Source: Actinacidiphila fildesensis (GTDB taxonomy: Bacteria > Actinomycetota > Actinomycetes > Streptomycetales > Streptomycetaceae). Taken from it: 64,000 nt of DNA. The notes beneath the pieces were generated by a model. The model saw nothing but the letters and a program-made list of their open reading frames with translations. It was not told the origin of the DNA and ran no database searches. Every line of letters starts with the position of its first letter. Within the stretch, counting starts at the first letter, position 1. Below, piece by piece: positions 7,802-16,973 of this stretch. The position numbers were made by a program, and so were the translations under genes. Location: assembly GCF_042652185.1 (NCBI RefSeq), contig NZ_JBHSIX010000004.1; one strand, 5' to 3'.

Positions 7802-9025
7802 TCAGTTCCCGGCGGCCGTGTCGCGCGCCGCCGCGTCCTTGCCGCGCTGCACGATGCGCTCGAAGGCGAAGTTCGACGCGTCGATCCCGGCCTGCTTGGA
7901 CGCGGTGTCGGCGCTGGTCGCGGTCGTGCCGTTCTTGGGCCCGGAGATCGTGTAGTAGGCGTAGCGGCCGACCGCGTTGGAGGTCGTCCAGCAGGACACG
8001 TTGTGGCAGAACGCGGCGACTCCGCCGCCGTTCAGCGGCAGCAGGAAGTGCAGGGTGGCCTTGGCCTTGTCGGCCGGCGCCTTGTCGTCGAAGACCGCGA
8101 CGCCGACGGTGACCGCCGAGCCGCCCAGCACGTACGTCGCCCGGATCACCTGGCGGCAGTGGTTCTGCGGCAGCGCGGTGGCGAGGCCGTCGGTGGCCGC
8201 CGCGGCGCAGCTCGTCGTCTGGGTGCCGGCGGTCCTGGTGTACGTGCGGCCCGCGATGGTCATCAGCTTGCCGGGGAAGAGGGTCTCCGCGCTGATGGGG
8301 GCGGTGTCCTTCTTGGCCGTGGAGATGTAGTCCAGCGGGTTCTTCGGGGGCGGCGGCGCGACCGAGGAGAAGGACGGCTCGGGCGGCAGCGGCTGGGAGG
8401 GCGCCGTGGTGGTGGGGCCCGCCTTCGGCTTGCCGTCGCTCTTGTTGGACGCCACGACGGCGGCCGCGACGATCCCCGCGACGGCCACCGCGGCGAGCGC
8501 TCCGCCACCGACCATGAACAGCTTGCGGCGCTTCGCCGCGGCCTCGCGCTGCGCGGCGAGCGCTCCCCAGTCGGGGGCGTTGGACTGCGGGGCCTGCGGG
8601 AAGGCGCCGGGGCCGGCCGCCGGGCCCTGCGACTGCTGGGGGAAGGCCGGCGGGGCGCCGGCGGCGCCGAGGCCGCTCGTCGGCGGGGCCCAGGCGGGAG
8701 CCTGCGGTGCGCCGGGGTCGCCCTGCGGGGGCTGCTGGGCCTGCTGCTGAGCCCGCTCGGGCTGTTGGGCGCCGGCCGGGGGCCGGGCCTGTGCTCCGGG
8801 GCCGTACGGGTCCGGCTGCGCCGGTGCCTGCGGTGCCGTGCCGTCGGGTATCCGCGGTGGCTGCGGGGCGCCCGCCGCGGGCGGCCCGGCCTGGTAGGGG
8901 AGCGGCCGGGACGGGATGACCCGCCCCTCCAGCACCTCGCGCCGGCCCTCGCCCCCGGACTCGGGCGGGGTGGGCGCCGTGAAGCCCTGGCGCGGGTCGT
9001 GGGGAGGCGTGGGCCCATCAGTCAT
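7802..9025 (-). CDS. Pro-rich single-pass membrane protein of unknown function
   Basis: I do not recognise a named family. 407 residues from the ATG at 9025 (a second in-frame ATG pair lies 3-4 codons upstream). Residues 1-155 are a low-complexity Pro/Gln/Ala/Gly cytoplasmic region; 169-193 is one membrane helix (KLFMVGGGALAAVAVAGIV); after a Thr/Pro linker a C-terminal domain of about 190 residues should lie outside the cell. Four cysteines there (SCAAAA, NHCRQ, AFCHNVSC) could form two disulfides. Divergent from the ABC-F gene, with 124 bp between them. Confidence 0.75.
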   Translation of the reverse strand: MTDGPTPPHDPRQGFTAPTPPESGGEGRREVLEGRVIPSRPLPYQAGPPAAGAPQPPRIPDGTAPQAPAQPDPYGPGAQARPPAGAQQPERAQQQAQQPPQGDPGAPQAPAWAPPTSGLGAAGAPPAFPQQSQGPAAGPGAFPQAPQSNAPDWGALAAQREAAAKRRKLFMVGGGALAAVAVAGIVAAAVVASNKSDGKPKAGPTTTAPSQPLPPEPSFSSVAPPPPKNPLDYISTAKKDTAPISAETLFPGKLMTIAGRTYTRTAGTQTTSCAAAATDGLATALPQNHCRQVIRATYVLGGSAVTVGVAVFDDKAPADKAKATLHFLLPLNGGGVAAFCHNVSCWTTSNAVGRYAYYTISGPKNGTTATSADTASKQAGIDASNFAFERIVQRGKDAAARDTAAGN

Positions 9026-9149
9026 GACGCGCATCATATTCGGCGAACGGGTGACGCGGACGCCCGATCCGGGCGGTCCCGGGCACCGCTGTCCGGGTGC
9101 TGGAAATCGGTTTGGGCCCGGGCCCTGGCAGGGGCGAGAATCCAGAGCT

Positions 9150-10769
9150 ATGGGACATGTAGAGGCGGCACACCTGGAGTACTACCTTCCGGATGGACGG
9201 GTGCTGCTCGGCGACGTCTCGTTCCGGGTGGGAGAAGGCGCCAAGGTCGCTCTGGTCGGGGCGAACGGCGCGGGCAAGACGACCCTGCTGCGGCTGATCT
9301 CGGGAGAGCTCAAGCCGGACGGCGGCTCGGTGACCATCAGCGGCGGGCTCGGCGTCATGCCGCAGTTCGTGGGTTCGGTCCGGGACGACCGGACGGTCCG
9401 GGACCTGCTGGTCTCCGTATCGCGGGCGCGGATCAGGACGGCCGCGAAGGCCGTGGACGCGGCCGAGCTGGCGATCATGGCGCAGGACGACGAACCGGCC
9501 CAGATGGCCTACGCGCACGCGCTCAGCGACTGGGCGGAGGCGCACGGCTACGAGGCCGAGAACATGTGGGACATGTGCACCCTGTCCGCACTGGGCGTCC
9601 CGTACGAGCGGGCGCAGTGGCGCGAGGTCAAGACGCTCTCCGGCGGTGAGCAGAAGCGCCTGGTGCTGGAGGCCCTGCTGCGCGGCACCGACGAGGTGCT
9701 GCTGCTGGACGAGCCGGACAACTATCTGGACGTACCCGGCAAGCGCTGGCTGGAGGAACAGCTCGCGCAGACCAAGAAGACCGTGTTGTTCGTCTCCCAC
9801 GACCGGGAGCTGCTGGCCCGCTCCGCGGAGCGCATCGTCAGCGTCGAGCCGGGGCCCGCGGGCTCCGACGTCTGGGTGCACGGCGGCGGCTTCGGCACGT
9901 ACCACCAGGCGCGCAAGGACCGCTTCGCGCGGTTCGAGGAGCTGCGGCGCCGGTGGGAGGAAGAACACACCAAGATCAAGCAGATGGTCTTCCGGCTGCG
10001 CCAGCAGGCCGCGATCAGTCCGGACATGGCGTCGCGGTACCACGCGGCCCAGACCCGGCTGAAGCGCTTCGAGGACGCGGGTGCCCCTCAGGAGCCGCCG
10101 CGCGAGCAGGACATCAAGATGCGGCTGCGCGGCGGCCGTACCGGGGTGCGGGCGGTGACCTGCGAGGGGCTGGAGCTCACGGGGCTGATGCAGCCGTTCG
10201 ACCTGGAGATCTACTACGGCGAGCGGGTCGCGGTGCTCGGCTCCAACGGGTCGGGTAAATCACACTTCCTGCGGCTGCTGGCCGGCCAGGACGTCCGGCA
10301 CACCGGTTCCTGGAAGCTCGGCGCCCGGGTGGTGCCCGGCCACTTCGCGCAGACCCACGCGCACCCGGAGCTGGAGGGGCGCTCGCTGGTCGACATCCTG
10401 TGGACCGAGAACGCGCACGACCGCGGCCGGGCGATGGGCGTGCTGCGCCGCTACGAGCTGGAACGGCAGGGCGACCAGAACTTCGGCAGCCTCTCCGGGG
10501 GCCAGCAGGCCCGCTTCCAGATCCTCCTGATGGAGCTGGCGGGTACCACCGCGCTCCTGCTGGACGAGCCGACGGACAACCTTGACCTGGAGAGCGCCGA
10601 GGCCCTCCAGGAGGGCCTGGAGGCCTACGACGGCACGGTGCTCGCGGTGACCCACGACCGCTGGTTCGCCCGGTCCTTCGACCGCTATCTGGTCTTCGGC
10701 TCGGACGGATTCGTCCGCGAGTCGACGGAGCCGGTCTGGGACGAGCGCCGGGTGGAGCGCAAACGGTAG
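9150..10769 (+). CDS. ABC-F family ATPase, ribosome-associated type
   Basis: A soluble tandem ATPase without membrane segments, 539 residues. First cassette: Walker A GANGAGKTT, signature LSGGEQKR, Walker B VLLLDEPDNYLD. Second: GSNGSGKSH, LSGGQQAR, LLLDEPTDNLD. Between them is a basic, helical linker (RRRWEEEHTKIKQMVFRLRQ) typical of ABC-F factors that act on the ribosome. The family includes translation factors and antibiotic-protection proteins; which one this is cannot be told from sequence. Its place next to rplM-rpsI favours a housekeeping role. Start chosen at MGHVEAAHLEYYLPDG, 79 codons into a longer open frame. Confidence 0.9.
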   Translation: MGHVEAAHLEYYLPDGRVLLGDVSFRVGEGAKVALVGANGAGKTTLLRLISGELKPDGGSVTISGGLGVMPQFVGSVRDDRTVRDLLVSVSRARIRTAAKAVDAAELAIMAQDDEPAQMAYAHALSDWAEAHGYEAENMWDMCTLSALGVPYERAQWREVKTLSGGEQKRLVLEALLRGTDEVLLLDEPDNYLDVPGKRWLEEQLAQTKKTVLFVSHDRELLARSAERIVSVEPGPAGSDVWVHGGGFGTYHQARKDRFARFEELRRRWEEEHTKIKQMVFRLRQQAAISPDMASRYHAAQTRLKRFEDAGAPQEPPREQDIKMRLRGGRTGVRAVTCEGLELTGLMQPFDLEIYYGERVAVLGSNGSGKSHFLRLLAGQDVRHTGSWKLGARVVPGHFAQTHAHPELEGRSLVDILWTENAHDRGRAMGVLRRYELERQGDQNFGSLSGGQQARFQILLMELAGTTALLLDEPTDNLDLESAEALQEGLEAYDGTVLAVTHDRWFARSFDRYLVFGSDGFVRESTEPVWDERRVERKR

Positions 10770-10840
10770 GGCCGCGGGCGGTGACGACCAGGTGACGGAC
10801 GGCTGACGACAAGCTCCTGACCAGGGCATTGGGCCGCGTT

Positions 10841-10870
10841 TTGACCCGTACGGTCGAAGCCGGGTATTCT
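10841..10870 (+). promoter_or_regulatory. Vegetative promoter for rplM-rpsI
   Basis: TTGACC (10841-10846), 18-bp spacer, TATTCT (10865-10870). Both boxes match the HrdB-type consensus well. The start of transcription would lie near 10877, about 170 nt before the rplM start codon. Confidence 0.75.
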
Positions 10871-11048
10871 GCGAGTTCGTTATGCGTATTGGCTTGCTCG
10901 TTCTCACGTGAGAGGCCCTTACGCCGGTCCGCCGGGCCGAACACCAGCGGCAGTACCGGGTTGCGTCCCCGAGTACCGCCAGGGCTGTCGTGATCGTCCG
11001 GGTGGCCTTGTCAGGACTCCACTCTCTGAAGAAGCGAAGGCTACGACC
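10871..11048 (+). promoter_or_regulatory. Structured rplM leader
   Basis: A leader of about 170 nt without a credible reading frame. GGCAGTACCGGG (from 10949) can pair with the CCCCGAGTACCGCC segment ending at 10980 around a short loop, with one mismatch and a bulge. Long structured leaders before rplM-rpsI suggest feedback by L13 or S9; that is inference. Confidence 0.4.
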
Positions 11049-11492
11049 GTGCGTACGTTCAGCCCCAAGCCCGGCGATGTAACTCGCCAGTGGCACGTCA
11101 TCGACGCGCAGGACGTTGTCCTGGGCCGTCTGGCCTCTCAGGCCGCGAACCTTCTCCGGGGCAAGCACAAGCCTGTGTACGCCCCGCACGTTGACACCGG
11201 TGACTTCGTCATCATCATCAACGCCGACAAGGTTCACCTGTCCGGCAACAAGAAGTCCCAGAAGATGGCCTACCGCCACTCTGGCTTCCCGGGTGGTCTG
11301 CGCTCCGTCCGTTACGACGAGCTGCTCGACAAGAACCCCGAGAAGGCCGTCGAGAAGGCCATCAAGGGCATGGTCCCGAAGAACACCCTGGGCCGTCAGA
11401 TGCTCTCGAAGCTGAAGGTCTACGCGGGTGCCGAGCACCCGCACGCTGCGCAGCAGCCGGTCCCGTTCGTGATCAGCCAGGTCTCGCAGTAG
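11049..11492 (+). CDS. rplM: 50S ribosomal protein L13
   Basis: Early-assembly large-subunit protein. 147 residues from a GTG start, MRTFSPKPGDVTRQWHVIDA, with the family motifs VLGRLASQAANLLRGKHKP and YRHSGFPGGLRS. The frame is open for 47 codons upstream, but only this start fits the family. It precedes rpsI by 42 bp, a conserved pair. Confidence 0.98.
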   Translation: MRTFSPKPGDVTRQWHVIDAQDVVLGRLASQAANLLRGKHKPVYAPHVDTGDFVIIINADKVHLSGNKKSQKMAYRHSGFPGGLRSVRYDELLDKNPEKAVEKAIKGMVPKNTLGRQMLSKLKVYAGAEHPHAAQQPVPFVISQVSQ

Positions 11493-11534
11493 TCCCGGCC
11501 ACCAGCTACCAGCAGAAAGCATCTGAGGAGAATC

Positions 11535-12083
11535 GTGGCTGAGACCACTACCGAGGCCCCCGTCGTCGAGGCTGACGACACCACCGAGACCGTTGAGGCC
11601 TTCGGGTCCGAGGAGGCTCCTACGGAGTACACCTCGGAGTCCGAGGCTCCGGAGGAGTACACCTCCGAGTCTCTCGCGGGCCGCTTCGGCGACCCGCAGC
11701 CGGCAGCCGGCACCGGCCGCCGCAAGCAGTCCATCGCCCGTGTCCGCATCGTGCCGGGCTCTGGCAAGTGGAAGATCAACGGTCGCACCCTCGAGGGTTA
11801 CTTCCCGAACAAGGTGCACCAGCAGGAAGTCAACGAGCCGTTCAAGCTCCTTGAGCTGGACAACCGCTACGACGTCATCGCGCGTATCGGTGGCGGCGGC
11901 ATCTCCGGCCAGGCCGGTGCGCTGCGCCTGGGTGTTGCCCGTGCGCTGAACGAGGCGGACACGGACAACAACCGCGCCGCCCTCAAGAAGGCCGGATTCC
12001 TGACGCGTGACGACCGTGCGGTCGAGCGCAAGAAGGCCGGTCTGAAGAAGGCCCGTAAGGCGCCGCAGTTCAGCAAGCGCTAA
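11535..12083 (+). CDS. rpsI: 30S ribosomal protein S9
   Basis: Small-subunit protein whose C-terminal tail reaches the P-site tRNA. 182 residues from GTG. The core starts near residue 58 (GTGRRKQSIARVRI) and ends KKARKAPQFSKR. Before it is an acidic extension of about 55 residues with a near-duplicated segment (APTEYTSESE, APEEYTSES). Such extensions are usual in actinobacterial S9. AGGAG SD sequence upstream. Confidence 0.97.
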   Translation: MAETTTEAPVVEADDTTETVEAFGSEEAPTEYTSESEAPEEYTSESLAGRFGDPQPAAGTGRRKQSIARVRIVPGSGKWKINGRTLEGYFPNKVHQQEVNEPFKLLELDNRYDVIARIGGGGISGQAGALRLGVARALNEADTDNNRAALKKAGFLTRDDRAVERKKAGLKKARKAPQFSKR

Positions 12084-12097
12084 TCACGCTCGGCGTT

Positions 12098-12140
12098 CGC
12101 CCCGGAGGCACTTTGTGCGCCTCCGGGGCGTTCGCTTTTT
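12098..12140 (+). terminator. Intrinsic terminator after rpsI
   Basis: CGCCCCGGAGGC (12098-12109) pairs with GCCTCCGGGGCG (12119-12130), then TTCGCTTTTT. The run of five T residues is rare in this genome and makes this the most canonical terminator in the window. Confidence 0.9.
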
Positions 12141-12200
12141 AGTGCCCAGGGCGTATATCTGTCGGTAACGCCCATGGTTCCCATACTCGGAGGAATAACA

Positions 12201-13559
12201 GTGGGACGACTCTTCGGCACGGACGGCGTGCGCGGCGTCGCCAACGCGGACCTGACCGCCGAGCTGGCGCTCGGCCTGTCCGTCGCGGCGGCTCATGTGC
12301 TCGCTGAGGCGGGCTCGTTCCAGGGTCATCGGCCGGTGGCCGTGGTCGGACGCGATCCGCGTGCTTCGGGGGAGTTTCTGGAGGCCGCCATCGTGGCGGG
12401 CCTCGCGAGCGCGGGCGTGGACGTCCTGCGGGTCGGTGTGCTGCCCACCCCAGCGGTGGCGTATCTCACCGGTGCGCTGGGTGCCGACCTCGGCGTGATG
12501 CTCTCCGCCAGCCACAACGCGATGCCGGACAACGGCATCAAGATCCTGGCCCGCGGCGGCCACAAGCTCGACGACGAGCTCGAAGAGCGCATCGAGAAGA
12601 CCTACGAGGAGCACCGCGCGGGCGAGCCCTGGGACCGGCCGACCGGTTCCGGCGTCGGCCGCGTGAAGGACTACACCGAGGGCTTCGACCAGTACGTCGC
12701 GCACCTCATGGGGGTGCTGCCGAACCGCCTCGACGGACTGAAGATCGTCCTGGACGAGGCGCACGGCGCCGCCGCCTGGGTGTCGCCCGAGGCGTTCTCC
12801 CGGGCCGGCGCCGAGATCATCACGATCGGCGCCCAGCCCGACGGCCTGAACATCAACGACGGCTGCGGCTCCACGCACCTCGAACTGCTCAAGGCCGCCG
12901 TCGTCGAGCACGGCGCGGACTTCGGCATCGCCCATGACGGCGACGCGGACCGCTGCCTGGCCATCGACGCCGACGGCGACGAGGTCGACGGCGACCAGAT
13001 CCTGGCCGTGCTGGCCCTGGACCTGCGCGAGCGGGGCGGGCTGCGGGAGAACACCGTGGTCGGCACCGTCATGTCCAACCTCGGCTTCAAGCTGGCGATG
13101 GAACGCGAGGGCATCCACCTCGTCGAGACGGCGGTCGGTGACCGCTATGTGCTGGAGTCGATGAAGGAGCACGGCTACGCGCTGGGCGGCGAGCAGTCCG
13201 GCCACGTCATCATCCTGGACCACGCCACGACCGGCGACGGCACGCTGACCGGCCTCATGCTGGCCGCCCGCGTCGCCGCCACCGGCCGCACGCTGGCCGA
13301 TCTGGCCGGCGTCATGCAGCGGCTCCCGCAGGTGCTGGTGAACGTTCCGGACGTCGACAAGAGCCGGGTCAACACCGCTCCCGAGCTGGCGGCCGCGGTC
13401 GCCGAGGCCGAGCGCGAACTGGGCACCACCGGACGGGTCCTGCTGCGTTCCTCCGGCACCGAGCCGCTGGTCCGCGTCATGGTCGAGGCCGCCGACATCG
13501 ACCACGCCCGCGCGGTCGCGGGCCGGCTGGCCGACGTCGTGAAGTCCGTCCTCGGCTAG
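12201..13559 (+). CDS. glmM: Phosphoglucosamine mutase
   Basis: Converts glucosamine-6-phosphate to glucosamine-1-phosphate for UDP-GlcNAc and peptidoglycan. 452 residues from GTG 12201 with GGAGGA 6 bp upstream. The phosphoserine loop is SASHNAMPDNG with S104 as the phosphorylated residue; the metal loop is DGDADRC, the sugar loop GEQSGH and the phosphate loop RSSGTEPLVRVM. It acts directly after GlmS, encoded 1.2 kb downstream. Confidence 0.97.
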   Translation: MGRLFGTDGVRGVANADLTAELALGLSVAAAHVLAEAGSFQGHRPVAVVGRDPRASGEFLEAAIVAGLASAGVDVLRVGVLPTPAVAYLTGALGADLGVMLSASHNAMPDNGIKILARGGHKLDDELEERIEKTYEEHRAGEPWDRPTGSGVGRVKDYTEGFDQYVAHLMGVLPNRLDGLKIVLDEAHGAAAWVSPEAFSRAGAEIITIGAQPDGLNINDGCGSTHLELLKAAVVEHGADFGIAHDGDADRCLAIDADGDEVDGDQILAVLALDLRERGGLRENTVVGTVMSNLGFKLAMEREGIHLVETAVGDRYVLESMKEHGYALGGEQSGHVIILDHATTGDGTLTGLMLAARVAATGRTLADLAGVMQRLPQVLVNVPDVDKSRVNTAPELAAAVAEAERELGTTGRVLLRSSGTEPLVRVMVEAADIDHARAVAGRLADVVKSVLG

Positions 13560-13576
13560 GGCGTGTCGCGAAAGTA

Positions 13577-13610
13577 GCGCCGCCCGCCCGGATTCCCGGG
13601 CGGGCGGCGC
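13577..13610. terminator. Bidirectional terminator between glmM and coaA
   Basis: A perfect 15-bp stem, GCGCCGCCCGCCCGG (13577-13591) with CCGGGCGGGCGGCGC (13596-13610) and an ATTC loop, in the 71-bp gap between two convergent genes. Confidence 0.85.
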
Positions 13611-13630
13611 GCGTTCGGTGCGCGGTGAGT

Positions 13631-14626
13631 TCAGAGCTTGCGCAGCGACAGCCGCTGGACCTTGTGCTGCGGGCCCTTGCGGAGCACCAGCGTGGCGCGG
13701 CTGCGCGTCGGCAGCACATTCTGCTGCAGGTTGGGCTTGTTGACGGTCCGCCACATCAGCCGGGCGTACTCCATCGCCTCCGCCTCCGAGACCTGCGTGT
13801 ACTTGCGGAAGTACGAGAACGGGTTCTGGAACGCCGTCTCACGGAGCTTGCGGAACCGGCCGAGGTACCACTGCTCGATGTCCTCGGTACGCGCGTCGAC
13901 GTACACGCTGAAGTCGAAGAAGTCGGCGAGGCCGACACGGGTGCGGCCGTCCTTGCCGGGTAGCGCCGGCTGCAGCACGTTCAGGCCCTCGACGATGAGG
14001 ATGTCGGGCCGGCGCACCGTCAGGCGCTCCCCGGGGACGATGTCGTAGATCAGGTGCGAGTAGACGGGTGCGGTCACCTCGTCCTTGCCCGCCTTCACAT
14101 CGGCGACGAAGCGGGTCAGCGCGCGCCGGTCGTAGGACTCCGGGAAGCCCTTGCGCGACATCAGGTCGCGGCGGTGCAGTTCGGCGTTGGGCAGCAGGAA
14201 ACCGTCGGTGGTCACCAGCTCGACCCGCGGGTGCTCGGGCCAGCGGGCCAGCAGCGCGCGCAGGATACGGGCGGTGGTCGACTTCCCGACGGCGACGCTC
14301 CCCGCCACCCCGATGACGAACGGGGTGCCGGGCTGTTCGCCCTGCCCGTTGCCCGCGTCGCCCAGGAAGGTGTTCAGGGCGCCCCGCAGGCCGCTGTGGG
14401 CGGCCACGTACAGATTGAGCAGCCGGGACAGCGGCAGATACACGTCCACGACCTCGTCCAGGTCGATGACGTCGCCCAGGCCCCGCAGCCGCTCCACCTC
14501 GTCGGCGGTCAGCGGCAGTGGCGTCCGCTCCCGCAGCGCGCTCCACTCCGCGCGGCTGAGGTCCACGTACGGGCTGATCTCGGCGCGTCGGCGCTGCTGC
14601 TGATCGGTGGTCGGCACACGCCCCAT
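13631..14626 (-). CDS. coaA: Pantothenate kinase, type I
   Basis: First step of coenzyme A synthesis from pantothenate. 331 residues from the ATG at 14626. The P-loop is GVAGSVAVGKSTTAR, followed by VELVTTDGFLLPN, SRKGFPESYDRRAL and YDIVPGERL; the C-terminus KGPQHKVQRLSLRKL is typical. A GTG three codons in and an ATG 33 codons upstream are alternative starts; the first 20 residues are poorly conserved. Divergent from glmS with 97 bp between. Confidence 0.95.
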   Translation of the reverse strand: MGRVPTTDQQQRRRAEISPYVDLSRAEWSALRERTPLPLTADEVERLRGLGDVIDLDEVVDVYLPLSRLLNLYVAAHSGLRGALNTFLGDAGNGQGEQPGTPFVIGVAGSVAVGKSTTARILRALLARWPEHPRVELVTTDGFLLPNAELHRRDLMSRKGFPESYDRRALTRFVADVKAGKDEVTAPVYSHLIYDIVPGERLTVRRPDILIVEGLNVLQPALPGKDGRTRVGLADFFDFSVYVDARTEDIEQWYLGRFRKLRETAFQNPFSYFRKYTQVSEAEAMEYARLMWRTVNKPNLQQNVLPTRSRATLVLRKGPQHKVQRLSLRKL

Positions 14627-14723
14627 TGTGCTGCCGCGCCGCGCCCGGCTCACCTCGGGGGGCGCCGGGCGCCCCCGGAGGGCCTCTGGGACGGCGGGGC
14701 GGTACGGCCATAGGGTGGCGGGC

Positions 14724-16571
14724 ATGTGCGGAATCGTGGGGTATGTGGGCGGCCGGTCCGCTCTCGAGGTCGTTGTCGCCGGGCTGCGGCGGCTGGAGTA
14801 CCGGGGCTACGACTCGGCGGGTATCGCCGTGCTGGCCGACGGCGGTCTGGCCGCCGCCAAGAAAGCCGGCAAGCTCGCCAATCTGGAGGCGCTGCTGGAA
14901 CGGCAGCCGCTGCCGGCCGGCGGAACCGGGATCGGGCACACGCGGTGGGCGACCCACGGCGGCCCGACGGATGTGAACGCGCATCCGCACCTGGACAACG
15001 CCGGACGGGTCGCGGTGGTGCACAACGGCATCATCGAGAACTTCGCCGCGCTGCGGGCGGAGCTGGCCGAGCGCGGCCACGCGCTGGAGTCCGAGACCGA
15101 CACCGAGGTCGTGGCGCATCTGCTCGCCGAGCACTTCTCCTCGTCGGCGGACCTGGCCGAGGCGATGCGGCAGGTGTGCCGGCAGCTGGACGGGGCGTTC
15201 ACGCTGGTCGCGGTGCACGCGGACGAGCCGGACGTGGTGGTCGGGGCGCGCCGCAACTCACCGCTGGTGGTGGGCGTCGGGGAGGGCGAGAACTTCCTGG
15301 CGTCGGACGTCGCCGCGTTCATCGCGTACACCCGTGAGGCGATCGAACTGGGCCAGGACCAGGTCGTCGAGCTGCGCCGGGAGAGCGTCACCGTCACCGA
15401 CTTCGAGGGCAAGCCGGCCGAGGTGCGGCCCTATCACGTCGACTGGGACGTCTCGGCCGCCGAGAAGGGCGGCTACGACTACTTCATGCTCAAGGAGATC
15501 GCCGAGCAGCCGAAGGCGGTCGCCGACACGCTGCTGGGGCGGATCGGCACGGACGGCCGGCTGACCCTCGACGAGCTGCGGATGCCCGACCGGATGCTGC
15601 GCGAGATCGACAAGGTCGTGATCGTCGCGTGCGGGACGGCGTTCCACGCCGGGATGATCGCCAAGTACGCGATCGAGCACTGGACGCGGATGCCGTGCGA
15701 GGTGGAGCTCGCGAGCGAGTTCCGGTACCGGGACCCGATCCTGGACCAGCGCACGCTCGTCGTCGCGATCAGCCAGTCCGGCGAGACGATGGACACCCTG
15801 ATGGCGCTGCGGCACGCCCGTGAGCAGGGCTCCAAGGTGCTCGCCATCTGCAACACCAACGGTTCGACGATCCCGCGTGAGTCCGACGCCGTGCTGTACA
15901 CGCACGCCGGGCCCGAGGTCGCCGTCGCCTCGACGAAGGCGTTCCTGACGCAGGTCGTCGCCTGCTATTTGGTCGCGCTGTACCTGGGGCAGGTACGCGG
16001 CACCAAGTGGGGCGACGAGATCACCGGGGTGATCCGTGAGCTGTCGGAGATCTCCACCCAGGTGGGGCAGGTGCTGGAGACGATGGAGCCGGTGCGGGCG
16101 CTCGCGCGGTCGCTGAAGGACAAGAACACCGTGCTGTTCCTGGGCCGGCACGTCGGCTACCCGGTCGCCCTGGAGGGCGCGCTGAAGCTCAAGGAGCTGG
16201 CGTACATGCACGCTGAGGGCTTCGCGGCGGGTGAGCTCAAGCACGGGCCGATCGCGCTCATCGAGAAGGACCTGCCGGTGGTCGTGGTGGTGCCGTCGCC
16301 GCGCGGCCGGTCGGTGCTGCACGACAAGATCGTCTCCAACATCCAGGAGATCCGGGCCCGCGGCGCCCGCACCATCGTCATCGCCGAGGAGGGCGACGAG
16401 GCGGTCGTCCCGTACGCGGACCACATCATCCGCATCCCGCGCACCCCGGTGCTGCTGCAGCCGCTGGTGGCCACCGTGCCGCTGCAGGTCTTCGCGTGCG
16501 AGCTGGCCACCGCCCGCGGCAACGAGGTCGACCAGCCGCGGAACCTCGCCAAGTCGGTGACCGTCGAATGA
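14724..16571 (+). CDS. glmS: Glutamine-fructose-6-phosphate aminotransferase
   Basis: Makes glucosamine-6-phosphate from fructose-6-phosphate and glutamine, the entry to amino-sugar synthesis. 615 residues. MCGIVGYVG places the nucleophile as Cys2, exposed after Met removal. The N-terminal glutaminase domain contains GIGHTRWATHG and HNGIIENF; two SIS domains follow (CGTAFHAGMIAKY, ISQSGETMDT, LKELAYMHAEGFAAGELKHG), ending PRNLAKSVTVE. Streptomyces often has two glmS copies. The stop overlaps the acpS ATG. Confidence 0.97.
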   Translation: MCGIVGYVGGRSALEVVVAGLRRLEYRGYDSAGIAVLADGGLAAAKKAGKLANLEALLERQPLPAGGTGIGHTRWATHGGPTDVNAHPHLDNAGRVAVVHNGIIENFAALRAELAERGHALESETDTEVVAHLLAEHFSSSADLAEAMRQVCRQLDGAFTLVAVHADEPDVVVGARRNSPLVVGVGEGENFLASDVAAFIAYTREAIELGQDQVVELRRESVTVTDFEGKPAEVRPYHVDWDVSAAEKGGYDYFMLKEIAEQPKAVADTLLGRIGTDGRLTLDELRMPDRMLREIDKVVIVACGTAFHAGMIAKYAIEHWTRMPCEVELASEFRYRDPILDQRTLVVAISQSGETMDTLMALRHAREQGSKVLAICNTNGSTIPRESDAVLYTHAGPEVAVASTKAFLTQVVACYLVALYLGQVRGTKWGDEITGVIRELSEISTQVGQVLETMEPVRALARSLKDKNTVLFLGRHVGYPVALEGALKLKELAYMHAEGFAAGELKHGPIALIEKDLPVVVVVPSPRGRSVLHDKIVSNIQEIRARGARTIVIAEEGDEAVVPYADHIIRIPRTPVLLQPLVATVPLQVFACELATARGNEVDQPRNLAKSVTVE

Positions 16572-16936
16572 TCATCGGGGTCGGGATCGACGTCGCCGAG
16601 ATCGAGCGCTTCGCCGCGTCCCTGGAGCGCACCCCGGGCCTGGCCGACCGGCTCTTCACCAGGAACGAGCGGCTGCTGCCCGGCGGCGAACCCCGTGGCA
16701 TCGCCTCGCTCGCCGCCCGCTTCGCCGCCAAGGAAGCCCTCGCCAAGGCGCTCGGCGCCCCGGCGGGGCTGGTCTGGCTGGACGCCGAGGTGACCACCGA
16801 GGACACCGGCCAGCCACGGCTCACCGTGACCGGCTCGGTGGCCCGGCGGGCGGCGGAACTGGGGGTGCGGGGGTGGCACGTCTCGCTCAGCCATGACGCG
16901 GGGATCGCTTCCGCTGTGGTGATCGCGGAGGGTTGA
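16568..16936 (+). CDS. acpS: Holo-[acyl-carrier-protein] synthase
   Basis: Transfers 4'-phosphopantetheine from CoA to acyl carrier protein. 122 residues, the AcpS size. Magnesium ligands are D8 in GVGIDVAEIERF and E56 in RFAAKEALAKALG; HVSLSHDAGIASAVV closes the fold. The ATG overlaps the glmS TGA (ATGA), fixing the start. It joins coaA (CoA synthesis) in the same neighbourhood. Confidence 0.96.
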   Translation: MIIGVGIDVAEIERFAASLERTPGLADRLFTRNERLLPGGEPRGIASLAARFAAKEALAKALGAPAGLVWLDAEVTTEDTGQPRLTVTGSVARRAAELGVRGWHVSLSHDAGIASAVVIAEG

Positions 16937-16973
16937 ACCGCCCGCCCGCGGGCGGGAAACGAGAGGACAACGG

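Noticed and set aside
8916..9149. N-terminal extension of the ABC-F protein
   Set aside because: These 78 codons overlap the start of the divergent membrane protein gene and have no ABC-F character; the family N-terminus begins at 9150.
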